Made by a program: the position numbers and the translations under genes
Origin: Arthrobacter sp. Leaf69
GTDB lineage: Bacteria; Actinomycetota; Actinomycetes; Actinomycetales; Micrococcaceae
Assembly (NCBI RefSeq): GCF_001422645.1
Contig: NZ_LMLR01000010.1
Location: 62,001-126,000, forward strand
Length of the DNA stretch: 64,000 bases
Direction: 5' to 3'
In this document: in pieces, positions 8,050 to 16,645 of the stretch
Position numbering within the stretch: position 1 is the stretch's first letter
Layout of the letters: each line of letters opens with the position of its first letter
The notes under the pieces: model-generated
Database searches by the model: none
The model's input: only the letters and a program-made list of their open reading frames with translations
Told to the model about the DNA's origin: nothing

Positions 8050-10094
8050 CTGTGCTGCGGCTGGCCCGCTCCGAACTCAAACGCATGAGCGGCGGCCTGT
8101 TGCCCAGGCTCACCATTCTGGCGCTGACCATGGTCCCGCTGCTCTACGGCGCCGTGTACCTCTACGCCAACTGGGATCCCTACGGAAAGCTGAACCAGAT
8201 CGATGCGGCCCTCGTGGTGGAGGACACCGGCGCCACTTCCGCCGACGGCGCCCGGCTCGAGGCCGGACGGAAGGTCGCCGACAGCCTCGTGGACGGCCAC
8301 GTCTTCAACTGGCAGACAGTCTCCGACACCGCGGAAGCGGATGAGGGCGTCAGCACGGGCAAGTATGCCTTCGCCTTGAAGATCCCCAAGGATTTCTCGG
8401 CAAACCTGGTCTCGCCCGGCAGCTTCGACGCCGCCAACCGGGCCATGCTCAATGTCACCACCAATGACGCGAACAACTATCTGCTGAGCACCATCGTGGA
8501 CAAGCTCACCACCGCCGTGCACACCACGGTGGCCACCGAGGTCGGCGAGGAAACTGCCAACCAGCTCCTCACCGGTTTCGGGACCATCCACTCCCAGATG
8601 CTCAAAGCTTCCGACGGCGCCGGGCAGCTCGCCGACGGGGTGGCCAGTCTCCACGACGGGACGGTCACCCTCCATCAGGGCACCGGCGATCTCAAGAACG
8701 GCGCCGCCGATCTCTACACCGGCCAGCTCAAGCTCCGCGACGGCGCGAAGTCCCTCAGCAGCGGGGCCGGGCAGCTCAGCGCGGGTCTGACCCAGCTCGA
8801 AGACAAGACGGCCGCGCTGCCCGCCGACACCCGGACGCTGGCGGACGGCGCCGCGAAGGTGGCGGCCGGCAACGCCGCACTCAACACCAAGGTGCAGGGC
8901 CTGGCCGGCCAGCTGGCTGCCTCCGATCAGGCGGCCGCCCAGGCACAGCGCAGCCGGGTGGTTGCGTCCAACAGCCGGCTGGTCGCCGCCGGGACCATCA
9001 CCCCGGCCCAGGCGGACGCGATCCTGGCGGACTTCGACGAAAACGCGGCTCCGCCCGCGTCCGCAGGCCCCGCAGCTGCCCTGAAGTCCGCTGCAGGTCA
9101 GATCCAGCAACTTTCGGACGGGTCCGCTGCCGTCAGCGCGGGCGCGGCCCGGCTGGCCGGAGCCACCCCCGCCCTCAGCGGCGCCATCACCCAAGCGTCC
9201 ACCGGCGCGGACCAGCTGGCTGGCGGAGCCGCCACCCTGGCCGCCGGACAGCAGAGCGCACTCGACGGCGCCGGAAAACTCTCCGACGGCGCGCAAAAAC
9301 TCGACGAAGGCGCGGCCCGGCTGGAAAACGGTGCGGCCACCGCCTCCGACGGGGCCGCGACGCTCGCAGCTGAACTCGCCAAGGGCGCCGGCCAGGTCCC
9401 CAACCCCAATGATGCCCAGAAGGACAGCATTGCCAAGGTGATGGCGGACCCGGTGGCCGTCAGCAACGTCTCGCAGGCCAAAGCCGGCTCCTACGGCGCC
9501 GGGCTGGCACCGTTCTTCCTCACCCTGGCCCTATGGATCGGAGTCTTTATGCTGATCCAGGCGATGCGGCCCGTCACCCAGCGCGCGCTGGCGTCGAACG
9601 CCCCGGCGTGGAAGATCGCCGTCGGCGGCTGGCTCCCGTTCCTGGCCGTCTCCGCCGTCCAGGCGAGCCTGCTCACGCTCGTGGTGGACGTGGGGCTGGG
9701 GCTCAACCCCGCCCACCCCTGGCTGATGTGGTTCCTTATGCTGGCCGCCGCCATGGCGTTCAGTGCGATCATCCAGGGCGTCGTCGCCCTGCTCGGATCC
9801 CCCGGCAAGCTCGTGGTGCTCATCCTCCTGGTGCTGCAGCTGGTCTCCTCCGGCGGAACCTTCCCCTGGCAGACAACGCCCCAGCCGCTCCACGTGGTGC
9901 ACCAGCTCCTGCCGATGGGGTACGTGGTCAACGGCATGCGGCATCTGGTCTACGGCGCGGACCTCACCGTCATCATGCCCACCATGCTGGGGCTGTTTGG
10001 CTACACTTTGCTGGGAACGGCACTGTCCACCCTGGCCGTCCGGAAACACAAATACTGGACCCTGAAGACCCTGAAACCGGAGATCGCCGTATGA
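8046..10094 (+). CDS. YhgE/Pip-domain membrane protein
   Basis: The 682-residue protein begins with one membrane segment (about residues 21-40) followed by the YhgE/Pip N-terminal signature region (YLYANWDPYGKLNQIDAALVVED). A long extracytoplasmic stretch contains many Gly-Ala repeats of the type LxDGAxxLxxG, typical of this family. At least five hydrophobic segments end the protein, as in ABC-2-type permeases. Relatives include phage infection protein Pip and the ESX-associated YueB/EsaA. The GTG start overlaps the upstream stop, and the stop overlaps the TetR start. The role is probably envelope export or stress response; the substrate is unknown. Confidence 0.88.
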   Translation: MTVLRLARSELKRMSGGLLPRLTILALTMVPLLYGAVYLYANWDPYGKLNQIDAALVVEDTGATSADGARLEAGRKVADSLVDGHVFNWQTVSDTAEADEGVSTGKYAFALKIPKDFSANLVSPGSFDAANRAMLNVTTNDANNYLLSTIVDKLTTAVHTTVATEVGEETANQLLTGFGTIHSQMLKASDGAGQLADGVASLHDGTVTLHQGTGDLKNGAADLYTGQLKLRDGAKSLSSGAGQLSAGLTQLEDKTAALPADTRTLADGAAKVAAGNAALNTKVQGLAGQLAASDQAAAQAQRSRVVASNSRLVAAGTITPAQADAILADFDENAAPPASAGPAAALKSAAGQIQQLSDGSAAVSAGAARLAGATPALSGAITQASTGADQLAGGAATLAAGQQSALDGAGKLSDGAQKLDEGAARLENGAATASDGAATLAAELAKGAGQVPNPNDAQKDSIAKVMADPVAVSNVSQAKAGSYGAGLAPFFLTLALWIGVFMLIQAMRPVTQRALASNAPAWKIAVGGWLPFLAVSAVQASLLTLVVDVGLGLNPAHPWLMWFLMLAAAMAFSAIIQGVVALLGSPGKLVVLILLVLQLVSSGGTFPWQTTPQPLHVVHQLLPMGYVVNGMRHLVYGADLTVIMPTMLGLFGYTLLGTALSTLAVRKHKYWTLKTLKPEIAV

Positions 10095-10786
10095 GCAGCC
10101 GCACGGACAGCACGACGGCAGGCGCCGGAGGCGTGAAGACCGGCGTGAAAACTGCCGTGGAAACTGAGGCTGAGTCGCCGGCGGAAACCGCTAAAAAGCG
10201 CCGGCCGGCCCGCACCAACGCGACCAAGCAGAAGCTGTTCGAGGCTTCGATGGAGCTCATCGGCGAGCGCGGCGTGGCAGGAGTGACGGTCGATGAGATC
10301 GCGGCGGCCGCCGGGGTCTCCAAGGGCACCGTGTACTACAACTTCGGCAGCAAATCGGACCTGATCGCCCAGCTGCTGCGCCACGGAGTGGATATCCTGC
10401 TGGGCCGCCTGCTGAGCGTCAGGGACGATTCCGCGGATCCGCTCGCTGCCATGGACGAAATGATCGGCCAGGCCATGGACTTCATGGACGAGTATCCGTC
10501 CTTTGCCCGGCTGTGGGTCAGCGAAAACTGGCGGATCCCCAGCGAGTGGCAGGATACCTTCGCCGAACTCCGCGGACGGCTGCTCGCCGTGATCGGCGCG
10601 GCGGTCGATGGCGTGGCGGCCGTCTACCCGGTGGATCCGGCGGTGTCCCGGGGCAGCCTGGAAACCGCAATCTTCGGGGCCTGCTTCGTGGTGGGCCTGG
10701 ACCGGCAGACTTACAACCCGGAGCGGACCCGCGAGCAAAGTGTCACGGCAATTATGGCCTCCATGCGCGGCTACATCGTGAAGTAG
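10091..10786 (+). CDS. TetR-family transcriptional regulator
   Basis: A Lys/Arg-rich 40-residue extension precedes a standard TetR helix-turn-helix (VTVDEIAAAAGVSKGTVYYNFGSKSDLIAQLL). An all-helical ligand domain follows (DFMDEYPSFARLWVSENWR). The ATG overlaps the YhgE/Pip stop (ATGA), so the three genes form one operon. The palindrome at 7284-7299 in the operon promoter is the likely operator. Total length is 231 residues. Confidence 0.9.
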   Translation: MSSRTDSTTAGAGGVKTGVKTAVETEAESPAETAKKRRPARTNATKQKLFEASMELIGERGVAGVTVDEIAAAAGVSKGTVYYNFGSKSDLIAQLLRHGVDILLGRLLSVRDDSADPLAAMDEMIGQAMDFMDEYPSFARLWVSENWRIPSEWQDTFAELRGRLLAVIGAAVDGVAAVYPVDPAVSRGSLETAIFGACFVVGLDRQTYNPERTREQSVTAIMASMRGYIVK

Positions 10787-10799
10787 CCCCCGCTCGGGG

Positions 10800-11552
10800 A
10801 TGATGATTCACATGGGCCACATGGGTAACAGCGGCAAGATTGCCATCGCTGCGTTTCTTGCCGCTCTGGCGCTCCTGGCGCTGACCGGCATTACACTGCA
10901 CGAAACCGTCTTCCTGTGGTTTCTGGCGGCCGCCGCGGCGGCCTATGTGGCCTGCGTCGCCGAGGTAGTCATCCGCGGGCGGCACCGGACCCTGGCAGCC
11001 AGCGGAATCGGAAGCATCCTGTTCATCGGTTTCGGCATTGCGTTCTTGCGGCAGTGGGGCTTGGCCTTCAACCCTGATCCGGACGCGCTGTCCACCCGTG
11101 TGGATGCGGAGCACCCGGATCTCTACTTCTACCTGGCCGCCGCCTTCGGCGCAGCCACGCTGCTCCTGCTGGTCGCCGGAACTGTCCTGCCGGGCCGGGG
11201 CAGGCGTCCGCGTACCGCCGGCCCAGCGCCGCGACGGCGCCCGACGCCGGCCGCGAAGCGCCCTGCACAGAGACGCCCAGCCCCCAGGAGCGCACCGTCC
11301 CGGACCGCCGCGCCGCGCCCGGCCCCGAGGTCCGCGGCGGGCAGGCAGGTCCAACCGGCCAGGCCCCAGCCGGCCAGATCTCAACCGGCCAGGTCCCAGA
11401 CGGCCGGGTCTCAGTCGGCCCGGGTTCCCGCCCCGCGGGCGGCATCCTCGGGACTCAAGCGGCCAGCGTCCTCCGCCGGAGGGACGTCAACTGCCAAGTC
11501 CCCTCCAAAACCTGCAGCGCGTCCCTCGGAACGGACGTCGACCCGCCGCTGA
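10800..11552 (+). CDS. Small membrane protein with Pro/Ala/Arg-rich tail
   Basis: Three predicted membrane segments are visible: about residues 14-30, 35-55 and 68-85, plus a fourth hydrophobic stretch near 112-130. A long low-complexity tail rich in Pro, Ala, Arg and Ser then includes repeated QPARSQPARSQ-type units. Several ATGs cluster at the start (10800, 10803, 10812, 10821), so the exact start is uncertain. The last 142 bases overlap the 3' end of the convergent transporter gene, which is unusual and means one of the two tails may not be functional sequence. No family was recognised. Confidence 0.6.
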   Translation: MMIHMGHMGNSGKIAIAAFLAALALLALTGITLHETVFLWFLAAAAAAYVACVAEVVIRGRHRTLAASGIGSILFIGFGIAFLRQWGLAFNPDPDALSTRVDAEHPDLYFYLAAAFGAATLLLLVAGTVLPGRGRRPRTAGPAPRRRPTPAAKRPAQRRPAPRSAPSRTAAPRPAPRSAAGRQVQPARPQPARSQPARSQTAGSQSARVPAPRAASSGLKRPASSAGGTSTAKSPPKPAARPSERTSTRR

Positions 11553-12463
11553 TCCAGCGCCCGCCGGTCCCGCCGCCGGCCGGCCATCGCTCGAACATTC
11601 CAGGGGCGCAGCACAGCCGTCGCCACCCCGGCGAGCAGCAGGAGCCCGCCGATCACCTCGGCGGGGGTCGGCACCTCGCTCAGGACAAGCCACGCCGTCG
11701 TCATCCCGACCACCGGAACCAGCAGCGTGAACGGCACCACGGCTGATGACGGGTAGAGTCCCAGCAGCCGGTTCCAGATTCCGTAGCCCACAAGGGAACC
11801 GAAGATGGCCGTGTAGAGGGCGCTCAGCAGAGTGACGGGTTGGACTTCCACCAGGGCCCGCGCCACGGCCGACGGCCCGTCAACCAGCAGGGACAGGCCC
11901 AGCAGGGGCAGCGGCACCACGGCCCCCGACCACACCACGAGCCCCAGCCCGGACGCTGCCTTCGCTTTGCGGGCCACGATGTTGCCCGCCGCCCAGGACA
12001 ACGCCGCGGCGAGCACGATCATCAGCGGCAGCACGGGTGCCACCAGGCTGCGGCCGACGGCCACCACCGCGAGACCGGCCACGCCCAGCACCACGCCGGC
12101 GAACTGCCGCCGGCTCGGCCGCTCGCCAAGGAAGCCCGCCGCGAGGAGCACGGTCAGCAGCACCTGCGCCTGCAGGACCAGCGACGCCAGGCCCGCGGGC
12201 ATGCCCAGGGCCATGGCCAGGTACAGCAGGCCGAACTGTCCGGCGCTCATCAACAGCCCGACGCCGACAATCGCCTTCCAGCCCACGTCGGGCTTGCGGA
12301 TGAAGAAGATGCAGGGAACGACCACCAGGATGAACCGCATGGCCACGAACAGCAGCGGCGGCATCTCCGCCCCGTCCGGGTGAAGGCCAAGGTCGATCGC
12401 GACGAAATTGACGCCCCAGAGCACGGCGACGAGCAGGGCCAGGGCGGAATGGCGAGTGTTCAC
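11411..12463 (-). CDS. EamA/DMT-superfamily transporter (metabolite exporter)
   Basis: Ten hydrophobic segments arranged as two EamA repeats are visible. The first starts at LALLVAVLWGVNFVAID and the second at VLAAALSWAAGNIVARKAK. The region resembles the O-acetylserine/cysteine and amino-acid exporters of the EamA group. The membrane core ends near residue 290 (GVATAVLRPW). The remaining roughly 60 residues are charged, lack similarity to the family and overlap the convergent gene. A GTG at 12463 begins the protein. The transported molecule is unknown. Confidence 0.85.
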   Translation of the reverse strand: MNTRHSALALLVAVLWGVNFVAIDLGLHPDGAEMPPLLFVAMRFILVVVPCIFFIRKPDVGWKAIVGVGLLMSAGQFGLLYLAMALGMPAGLASLVLQAQVLLTVLLAAGFLGERPSRRQFAGVVLGVAGLAVVAVGRSLVAPVLPLMIVLAAALSWAAGNIVARKAKAASGLGLVVWSGAVVPLPLLGLSLLVDGPSAVARALVEVQPVTLLSALYTAIFGSLVGYGIWNRLLGLYPSSAVVPFTLLVPVVGMTTAWLVLSEVPTPAEVIGGLLLLAGVATAVLRPWNVRAMAGRRRDRRALDQRRVDVRSEGRAAGFGGDLAVDVPPAEDAGRLSPEDAARGAGTRAD

Positions 12464-12542
12464 ACTGCCACTATGCCGGTTTTGGACCTGCTCCGCCGAC
12501 GAACCGGGCCTGCGTGCCGGGGATTAGTCTGCGGATGAGCGG

Positions 12543-13106
12543 TCAGAGGTTGCGGGGGTGGTCGCCGCGGGGTTCATCGGTGCGGACCTTCTCATCGGGG
12601 ACCTGGGCATCGGAGGCCGGCTCGGTGTGCGCCGGGCTGCCGGGAACCTTGCCGTCGTCGGGATGGGTGGTCTGCCCGCTGGCTGCAGGGTTCCGGTCGC
12701 TGCGGTCGCGGCGGAGCTCCCCGTTGCCTGCGGCGTCCCGGGGCATCTGCTCTCCGTGGGCGGCGCGCTCGGTGGTGACAACATCAGGGTCCAGCTCGTC
12801 AGCCTTCCGCAGCTGGTCCTGCACACCGGACCGGACCTGCTCGGCTTCCTGCTGCCGTCCGCGGGCTTCCATCCGCAGCCGCTCGGCATCGACTTCCGCC
12901 TGCTTCGCGTCGGCTTCGGCGCGGGCAGCCTGCGCCTCGCGCTCCCTCGCGCCGATCTCCTCGGCCTTGGCCTGTTCACGCATTTCGACTGCTTTGGTGC
13001 GGTCCGCTTCCACCTTGCGCTTGCGGCTGACCATGGTCACCGCCGCGATGATCGCGAGCACCACAACGACGCCGATGATGATCCCGATAAGCTGTCCTGA
13101 ATCCAC
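12543..13106 (-). CDS. Single-pass membrane protein with charged coiled coil
   Basis: One N-terminal membrane segment (LIGIIIGVVVVLAIIAAVTM) is followed by a long Glu/Lys/Arg/Ala-rich region with strong coiled-coil character. The C-terminal tail is hydrophilic and probably disordered. GTG at 13106 follows a GAGAAGGCGG ribosome site by about 7 bases and puts the membrane helix close to the N-terminus. ATG 13136 and ATG 13157 are alternatives. Function is unknown; membrane anchoring with a cytoplasmic coiled coil is all the sequence shows. Confidence 0.65.
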   Translation of the reverse strand: MDSGQLIGIIIGVVVVLAIIAAVTMVSRKRKVEADRTKAVEMREQAKAEEIGAREREAQAARAEADAKQAEVDAERLRMEARGRQQEAEQVRSGVQDQLRKADELDPDVVTTERAAHGEQMPRDAAGNGELRRDRSDRNPAASGQTTHPDDGKVPGSPAHTEPASDAQVPDEKVRTDEPRGDHPRNL

Positions 13107-13183
13107 GATGATTCCGCCTTCTCTCTCGATCGCCATAAGTCCACGAGTAAACAGCATCAGTAAACCGCAGATTCTCCTGCATG

Positions 13184-13225
13184 ACTATGCATCGGGAGAT
13201 CGCGACGATGCATCGGGAGATCGAG
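13184..13225. repeat. Two adjacent 21-bp repeats sharing atgcatcgggagatcg
   Basis: Units 13184-13204 and 13205-13225 are directly adjacent and differ at two positions. They lie between the phosphatase gene stop and the coiled-coil membrane protein start, both on the minus strand. They could be a direct-repeat regulator site or simple slippage. Confidence 0.6.
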
Positions 13226-13260
13226 AAGGGCACAACCGGCCGTGCCGGACCGCAGGGGCG

Positions 13261-13788
13261 CTATTTGCCCCGGGGAACCTTGAAATGCGTGAGCCTGGCG
13301 TCCTGGCCGTCCAGTTCCGCCCAGGTCTTTTCCGTCTCCATGACGGTGAGCGCACTCGTGGGGTACCGCGTGGCGGCGTCCATGTAGGCGTCGTGGTCGG
13401 AGTCCCGGGAGGCAAGGTGCATGGCGAGGTCCTGCACACCGGGCATGTGCGAGATCACCATGAGGGTGGTCACGGTATCCGGGACGTGGTTGATGACCTT
13501 CAGCATCCGGGACGCCGACGCCGCATAGAGCCCCTCCTCGAGCTTCGGCGTCGGCGCTTTGTCGCCGAGTTCGTTGCACACCCAAGTGCACGTCTGCCGT
13601 GTGCGCAGGGCGCTGGAGCAGAGGATGAAATCGGGGACCATGCCATGTTTCAGCAGCCATTTTCCGGCCTGCGGGGCGTCGCGGTGGCCGCGCTCTTCGA
13701 GCGGCCGGTCGTGGTCCGCAACCCCGCCGGGCCAGTCCGACTTGGCATGGCGCATGATCACCAGCCGTTTGATGTGATGCGCGCTCAT
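13261..13788 (-). CDS. SixA-like histidine phosphatase
   Basis: The 175-residue protein opens with the phosphoglycerate-mutase-like motif LVIMRHAKSDW; RHA replaces the usual RHG, as in SixA-type phosphohistidine phosphatases. The second catalytic segment is CSSALRTRQT, and the second His lies in LMVISHMPGV. These enzymes transfer phosphate onto the first His before release. The small size and missing insert favour a SixA-like protein phosphohistidine phosphatase over sugar phosphatases. The natural substrate is not evident. Confidence 0.88.
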   Translation of the reverse strand: MSAHHIKRLVIMRHAKSDWPGGVADHDRPLEERGHRDAPQAGKWLLKHGMVPDFILCSSALRTRQTCTWVCNELGDKAPTPKLEEGLYAASASRMLKVINHVPDTVTTLMVISHMPGVQDLAMHLASRDSDHDAYMDAATRYPTSALTVMETEKTWAELDGQDARLTHFKVPRGK

Positions 13789-13843
13789 GGCTCAATCCTA
13801 GTGCGGCGGTTGGTCCCCGGGCGCGCATCCCGCCAGCGGTCGA

Positions 13844-14047
13844 TCAGTCGTCAAGGACGAAGGTCACTTCCAGCACCACGTGCCAGGCAACCACCGCGCC
13901 GTCGCTGATTTCAACCTTCTGTTCCTTCACCCACGCCCCCGTGACATTGCGCAGGGTCTTGTTGGCCCTGTCGACGCCCTCCTTAATGGCGGCATCAAAC
14001 GAGGTCTTGGAATTCGCGCTCAGGGTAGTAATCCGTGCAACAGACAT
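13844..14047 (-). CDS. Dodecin (flavin-sequestering protein)
   Basis: The 67-residue protein starts MSVARITTLSANSKTSF and matches the dodecin fold pattern: a strand, a helix (DAAIKEGVDRANKTLRN), then two strands ending in HVVLEVTFVLDD. Dodecins form hollow dodecamers that store or buffer riboflavin, FMN or CoA. ATG 14047 has a GGAGGAAG ribosome site; an upstream in-frame ATG at 14143 would add 32 unrelated residues and is rejected. Confidence 0.9.
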   Translation of the reverse strand: MSVARITTLSANSKTSFDAAIKEGVDRANKTLRNVTGAWVKEQKVEISDGAVVAWHVVLEVTFVLDD

Positions 14048-14231
14048 GTCTTCCTCCCAGTAGTCGGCCCAACGATCCGAGACTACGCCGGACCCAAGGA
14101 ACGCAACAGAGTCAAACCGCCACCCAACAGCCGCGGAGGCCAATACCCGTCAGCCAGCCCACGAAACCCGCCCGCACTCCAACGCGGCGGCGGTGCGTCG
14201 CAAAGGGAATCGGATGACTGCGGCAGGCGAC

Positions 14232-14327
14232 GGACGCGCGACAGCGGCGTTTTGCGTAGTGCCGCATCGCCGACCGAGGAACGAGGGAGGTGTCTAAGGC
14301 ACGGCAAAATGCCGCTGTCGCGCGTCC
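14232..14327. repeat. 24-bp imperfect inverted repeat in a 365-bp gene-free region
   Basis: The arms 14232-14255 and 14304-14327 are complementary except for one position and enclose 48 bases. The region 14048-14412 holds no convincing gene. A second, weaker hairpin (about 14364-14398, AAAGCG...CGCTTT) probably ends transcription of the minus-strand regulator gene that stops at 14413. The large repeat is too wide for a simple terminator and may be a small mobile or REP-like element. Confidence 0.6.
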
Positions 14328-14412
14328 GGTGAGGCAGGCTCCGAGGGATCGTGCCGCGAAAGCGAAAGCGCCCGCCCCAGTTAAGGAACGGACGCTTTGC
14401 GTGGGCTAGAAG

Positions 14413-15276
14413 CTAGATCGAGTATTCCGGAGCGGCCCAGACGACAACTTCCGGGTGCTCGTAGAAGCGGTAGCCCTGGCCGCGCACGGTGCGCACGGTG
14501 TTGGCGAGCCTGCCGAGCTTGGAACGCAGGCGGCGGATGTGGACGTCGATGGTCCGCTCGTTGGGAACCTCTTCGGCGTTCCGCCACAGGCCTTCGAGGA
14601 GCTCGTCGCGGCCCACGGTGCGGGTGCCGTTCTCCACCAGGTAGTTGAGGAGCTCAAACTCCTTGAACGTCAGGTTCAGGGATTCGCCGTCGAGCGCCAC
14701 CTCGCGGCGGGCGAGGTCAATCAGCACACCGGAGGGGCGCGGGTCCTGCGGCTGCTGCAGCCGGGCCGTCTCGGACCGCTGGCGGGCTCCCACGGTGGGG
14801 TCACCGAAGGTGGAACGGACGACGTCGAGCGCGGAACCCGGGGCGCTGGCCGGGGCGACGGCGACGGCGGCGTAGCTTTCGGCGCCGGAAACCAGGGTCT
14901 GCGCGTAGGCCCGGATCTCCTGGGCCAGCTTGGCAATGGAGGTCCCGGCAGCCTGGGCGGTTTCCTCGTCGATCCCCATGTAGAGCACAAAACCCCGGGC
15001 GACATTGTCGGTCGGGACGGGACGGACGGTGGTGCCGTCACCGGGGGCAATCACGGGCGTCGGGGCCGTGGCGGGCGCTGGGGGAACGGCGCGGAGCTGC
15101 CCATAGGAGTTGGGGTTGTATCCCTGCGGCGCGTAGCCCGGGGCGGGGTAGCTGTTGCCGGATCCGGCGGGAGCGAGGGACGCCCGGCCGCCAAAGCCCT
15201 GGCGGATACCGGAGGCCTGGCCGGCTTTGCTGGCGTTTCGGACGGAGATGTGGACGTATCCGGATGCAACTGACAT
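14413..15276 (-). CDS. Orphan OmpR-type winged-helix regulator without receiver domain
   Basis: The last roughly 100 residues form an OmpR/PhoB winged helix (VALDGESLNLTFKEFELLNYL, then ERTIDVHIRRLRSKLG and VRGQGYRF). The N-terminal 180 residues are not a receiver domain: a Gly/Pro/Ala/Tyr-rich stretch is followed by a compact segment (FVLYMGIDEETAQAAGTSIAKLAQEI) that lacks the phospho-acceptor Asp pattern. Control is therefore not by ordinary phosphorelay. A long AT-richer leader lies upstream, shared divergently with the two-component system. Targets are unknown. Confidence 0.85.
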   Translation of the reverse strand: MSVASGYVHISVRNASKAGQASGIRQGFGGRASLAPAGSGNSYPAPGYAPQGYNPNSYGQLRAVPPAPATAPTPVIAPGDGTTVRPVPTDNVARGFVLYMGIDEETAQAAGTSIAKLAQEIRAYAQTLVSGAESYAAVAVAPASAPGSALDVVRSTFGDPTVGARQRSETARLQQPQDPRPSGVLIDLARREVALDGESLNLTFKEFELLNYLVENGTRTVGRDELLEGLWRNAEEVPNERTIDVHIRRLRSKLGRLANTVRTVRGQGYRFYEHPEVVVWAAPEYSI

Positions 15277-15901
15277 GGATTGCTTACCTCAATGTGAATG
15301 GCCGTCATCGCGGCTCGAATGCTACTTTTCCCCGCAATGAAACTGGGGAGGGACGCCCTACGCTGGGCTGGGGGCGAATGCCTAGAAACCTTTGGGGTGT
15401 AAAAGTTAGGCGTGCATTCGACAACAGTGCTTCTCAGTACCGGCGGGTGCGCCGGTCCAAAAAACTGCGGCTGCAGGTGCTGTTGAGTTCTTGTTCACAA
15501 ATGAAGTGTGCAACGTAACAATGAAAACTTGCAAGTAACAATGGACCCGAAAGTCCACCATATGAGACGAAGCCGGGAATTGTAGCGCAGATCACAATTC
15601 TGCCCCGTCGATAAAATAACAATCGTTTTGGTATTAAGGGATCTTTTTGTGGGTCCAGGCCGAAGATTCTTCGGAAGCAATCGCCGTATGCTCGAAATGA
15701 TTCACTATAAGCCGAAACTGCGAAACGGTTCGCCTGCTTAGTTTCGGCTCCCCGCCGTCCCACAGAGTGGTCACCCCGGATTCCGGAGAATCGGGGCCGG
15801 GCCTGCGATTCCGGGGATGTCCAGCTCGCTAGGCTGGGATTCACAGGTGCCGCACAGTATCCCCAAAGCCGCGCCCAACCGGCAGATCGGAGAGTAGTCC
15901 C
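15277..15901. other. 625-bp gene-free divergent control region
   Basis: This AT-richer stretch separates the winged-helix regulator from the response regulator. It holds a repeated 9-mer, gtaacaatg, at about 15515 and 15535, spaced roughly 22 bases, a layout seen for OmpR-family binding sites. A minus-strand frame at 15434-15949 is open but has no recognisable protein features and overlaps the response-regulator start. No RNA gene was recognised. Confidence 0.5.
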
Positions 15902-16642
15902 ATGGCCACCTCGCACTCCATGACCAACAACCTCCCCCAGCTCTCCCATCCGGATGGCTCCCCCATCCGCGCCCTGGTCGTGGACGATGAACCCAGCCTC
16001 TCCGAGCTCATGAGCATGGGCCTGCGCATGGCGGGCTGGTCAGTGGCCGTCGCCGCCGACGGGCCCGAAGCAGTGAAGCTGGCCAAGGAATTCCGCCCCG
16101 ACGTGCTAGTGCTCGACGTGATGATTCCCGGCTTCGACGGCGTTGAGCTGCTTGGCAGGATCCGCGCGTTCGCGCCGGAGGTGCCGGCCCTGTTCCTGAC
16201 GGCCAAGGACGACGTCCAGGACCGTATCACCGGGCTGGCCGCGGGCGGGGACGACTACGTGACCAAACCGTTCAGCATGGAGGAAGTGCTGCTGCGGCTG
16301 CACCGTCTGGTGCAGCGTTCCGGAGTGGCCGCCATGGATACCGCCGAACTGGTGGTCGGGGACCTCGTCCTGAACATCGACACCAGGGAGGTGCGGCGCG
16401 CAGGCGACGAGCTGCACCTCACGGCCACCCAGTTCGAGCTGCTGCGCTACCTCATGGAGAACCCGAAACGCGTGGTGAGCAAAGCCCAAATCCTGGACCG
16501 GGTCTGGGACTACGATTTCGGCGGGCAGGCCAACATCGTGGAGCTCTATATCTCCTACCTCCGCAAGAAAGTCGATGCCAGCCACCCGCCCATGATCCAC
16601 ACCGTGCGCGGCGCAGGCTATGTCCTGAAACCGGCGGACTGA
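15902..16642 (+). CDS. OmpR-family response regulator
   Basis: The 246-residue protein has a receiver domain with acidic D28/D29, phospho-acceptor D72 (VLVLDVMIPGFDG), T100 and K122 (TKPF). An OmpR winged helix follows, with LTATQFELLRYL and the terminal HTVRGAGYVL. It resembles the actinobacterial TrcR/TcrX/PhoP type. It is followed 3 bases later by its sensor kinase, so the pair is co-transcribed. The ATG has GGAGAG about 8 bases upstream. Confidence 0.94.
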   Translation: MATSHSMTNNLPQLSHPDGSPIRALVVDDEPSLSELMSMGLRMAGWSVAVAADGPEAVKLAKEFRPDVLVLDVMIPGFDGVELLGRIRAFAPEVPALFLTAKDDVQDRITGLAAGGDDYVTKPFSMEEVLLRLHRLVQRSGVAAMDTAELVVGDLVLNIDTREVRRAGDELHLTATQFELLRYLMENPKRVVSKAQILDRVWDYDFGGQANIVELYISYLRKKVDASHPPMIHTVRGAGYVLKPAD

Positions 16643-16645
16643 TCC

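Noticed and set aside
7407..9296. Long open frame antisense to the YhgE/Pip cassette
   Set aside because: Repeat-driven shadow of the LxxG repeats; no recognisable domain.
13184..13225. CRISPR array
   Set aside because: Only two adjacent units, no spacers and no cas genes.
15434..15949. Minus-strand frame in the control region
   Set aside because: Overlaps the response-regulator start and shows no protein-like pattern.
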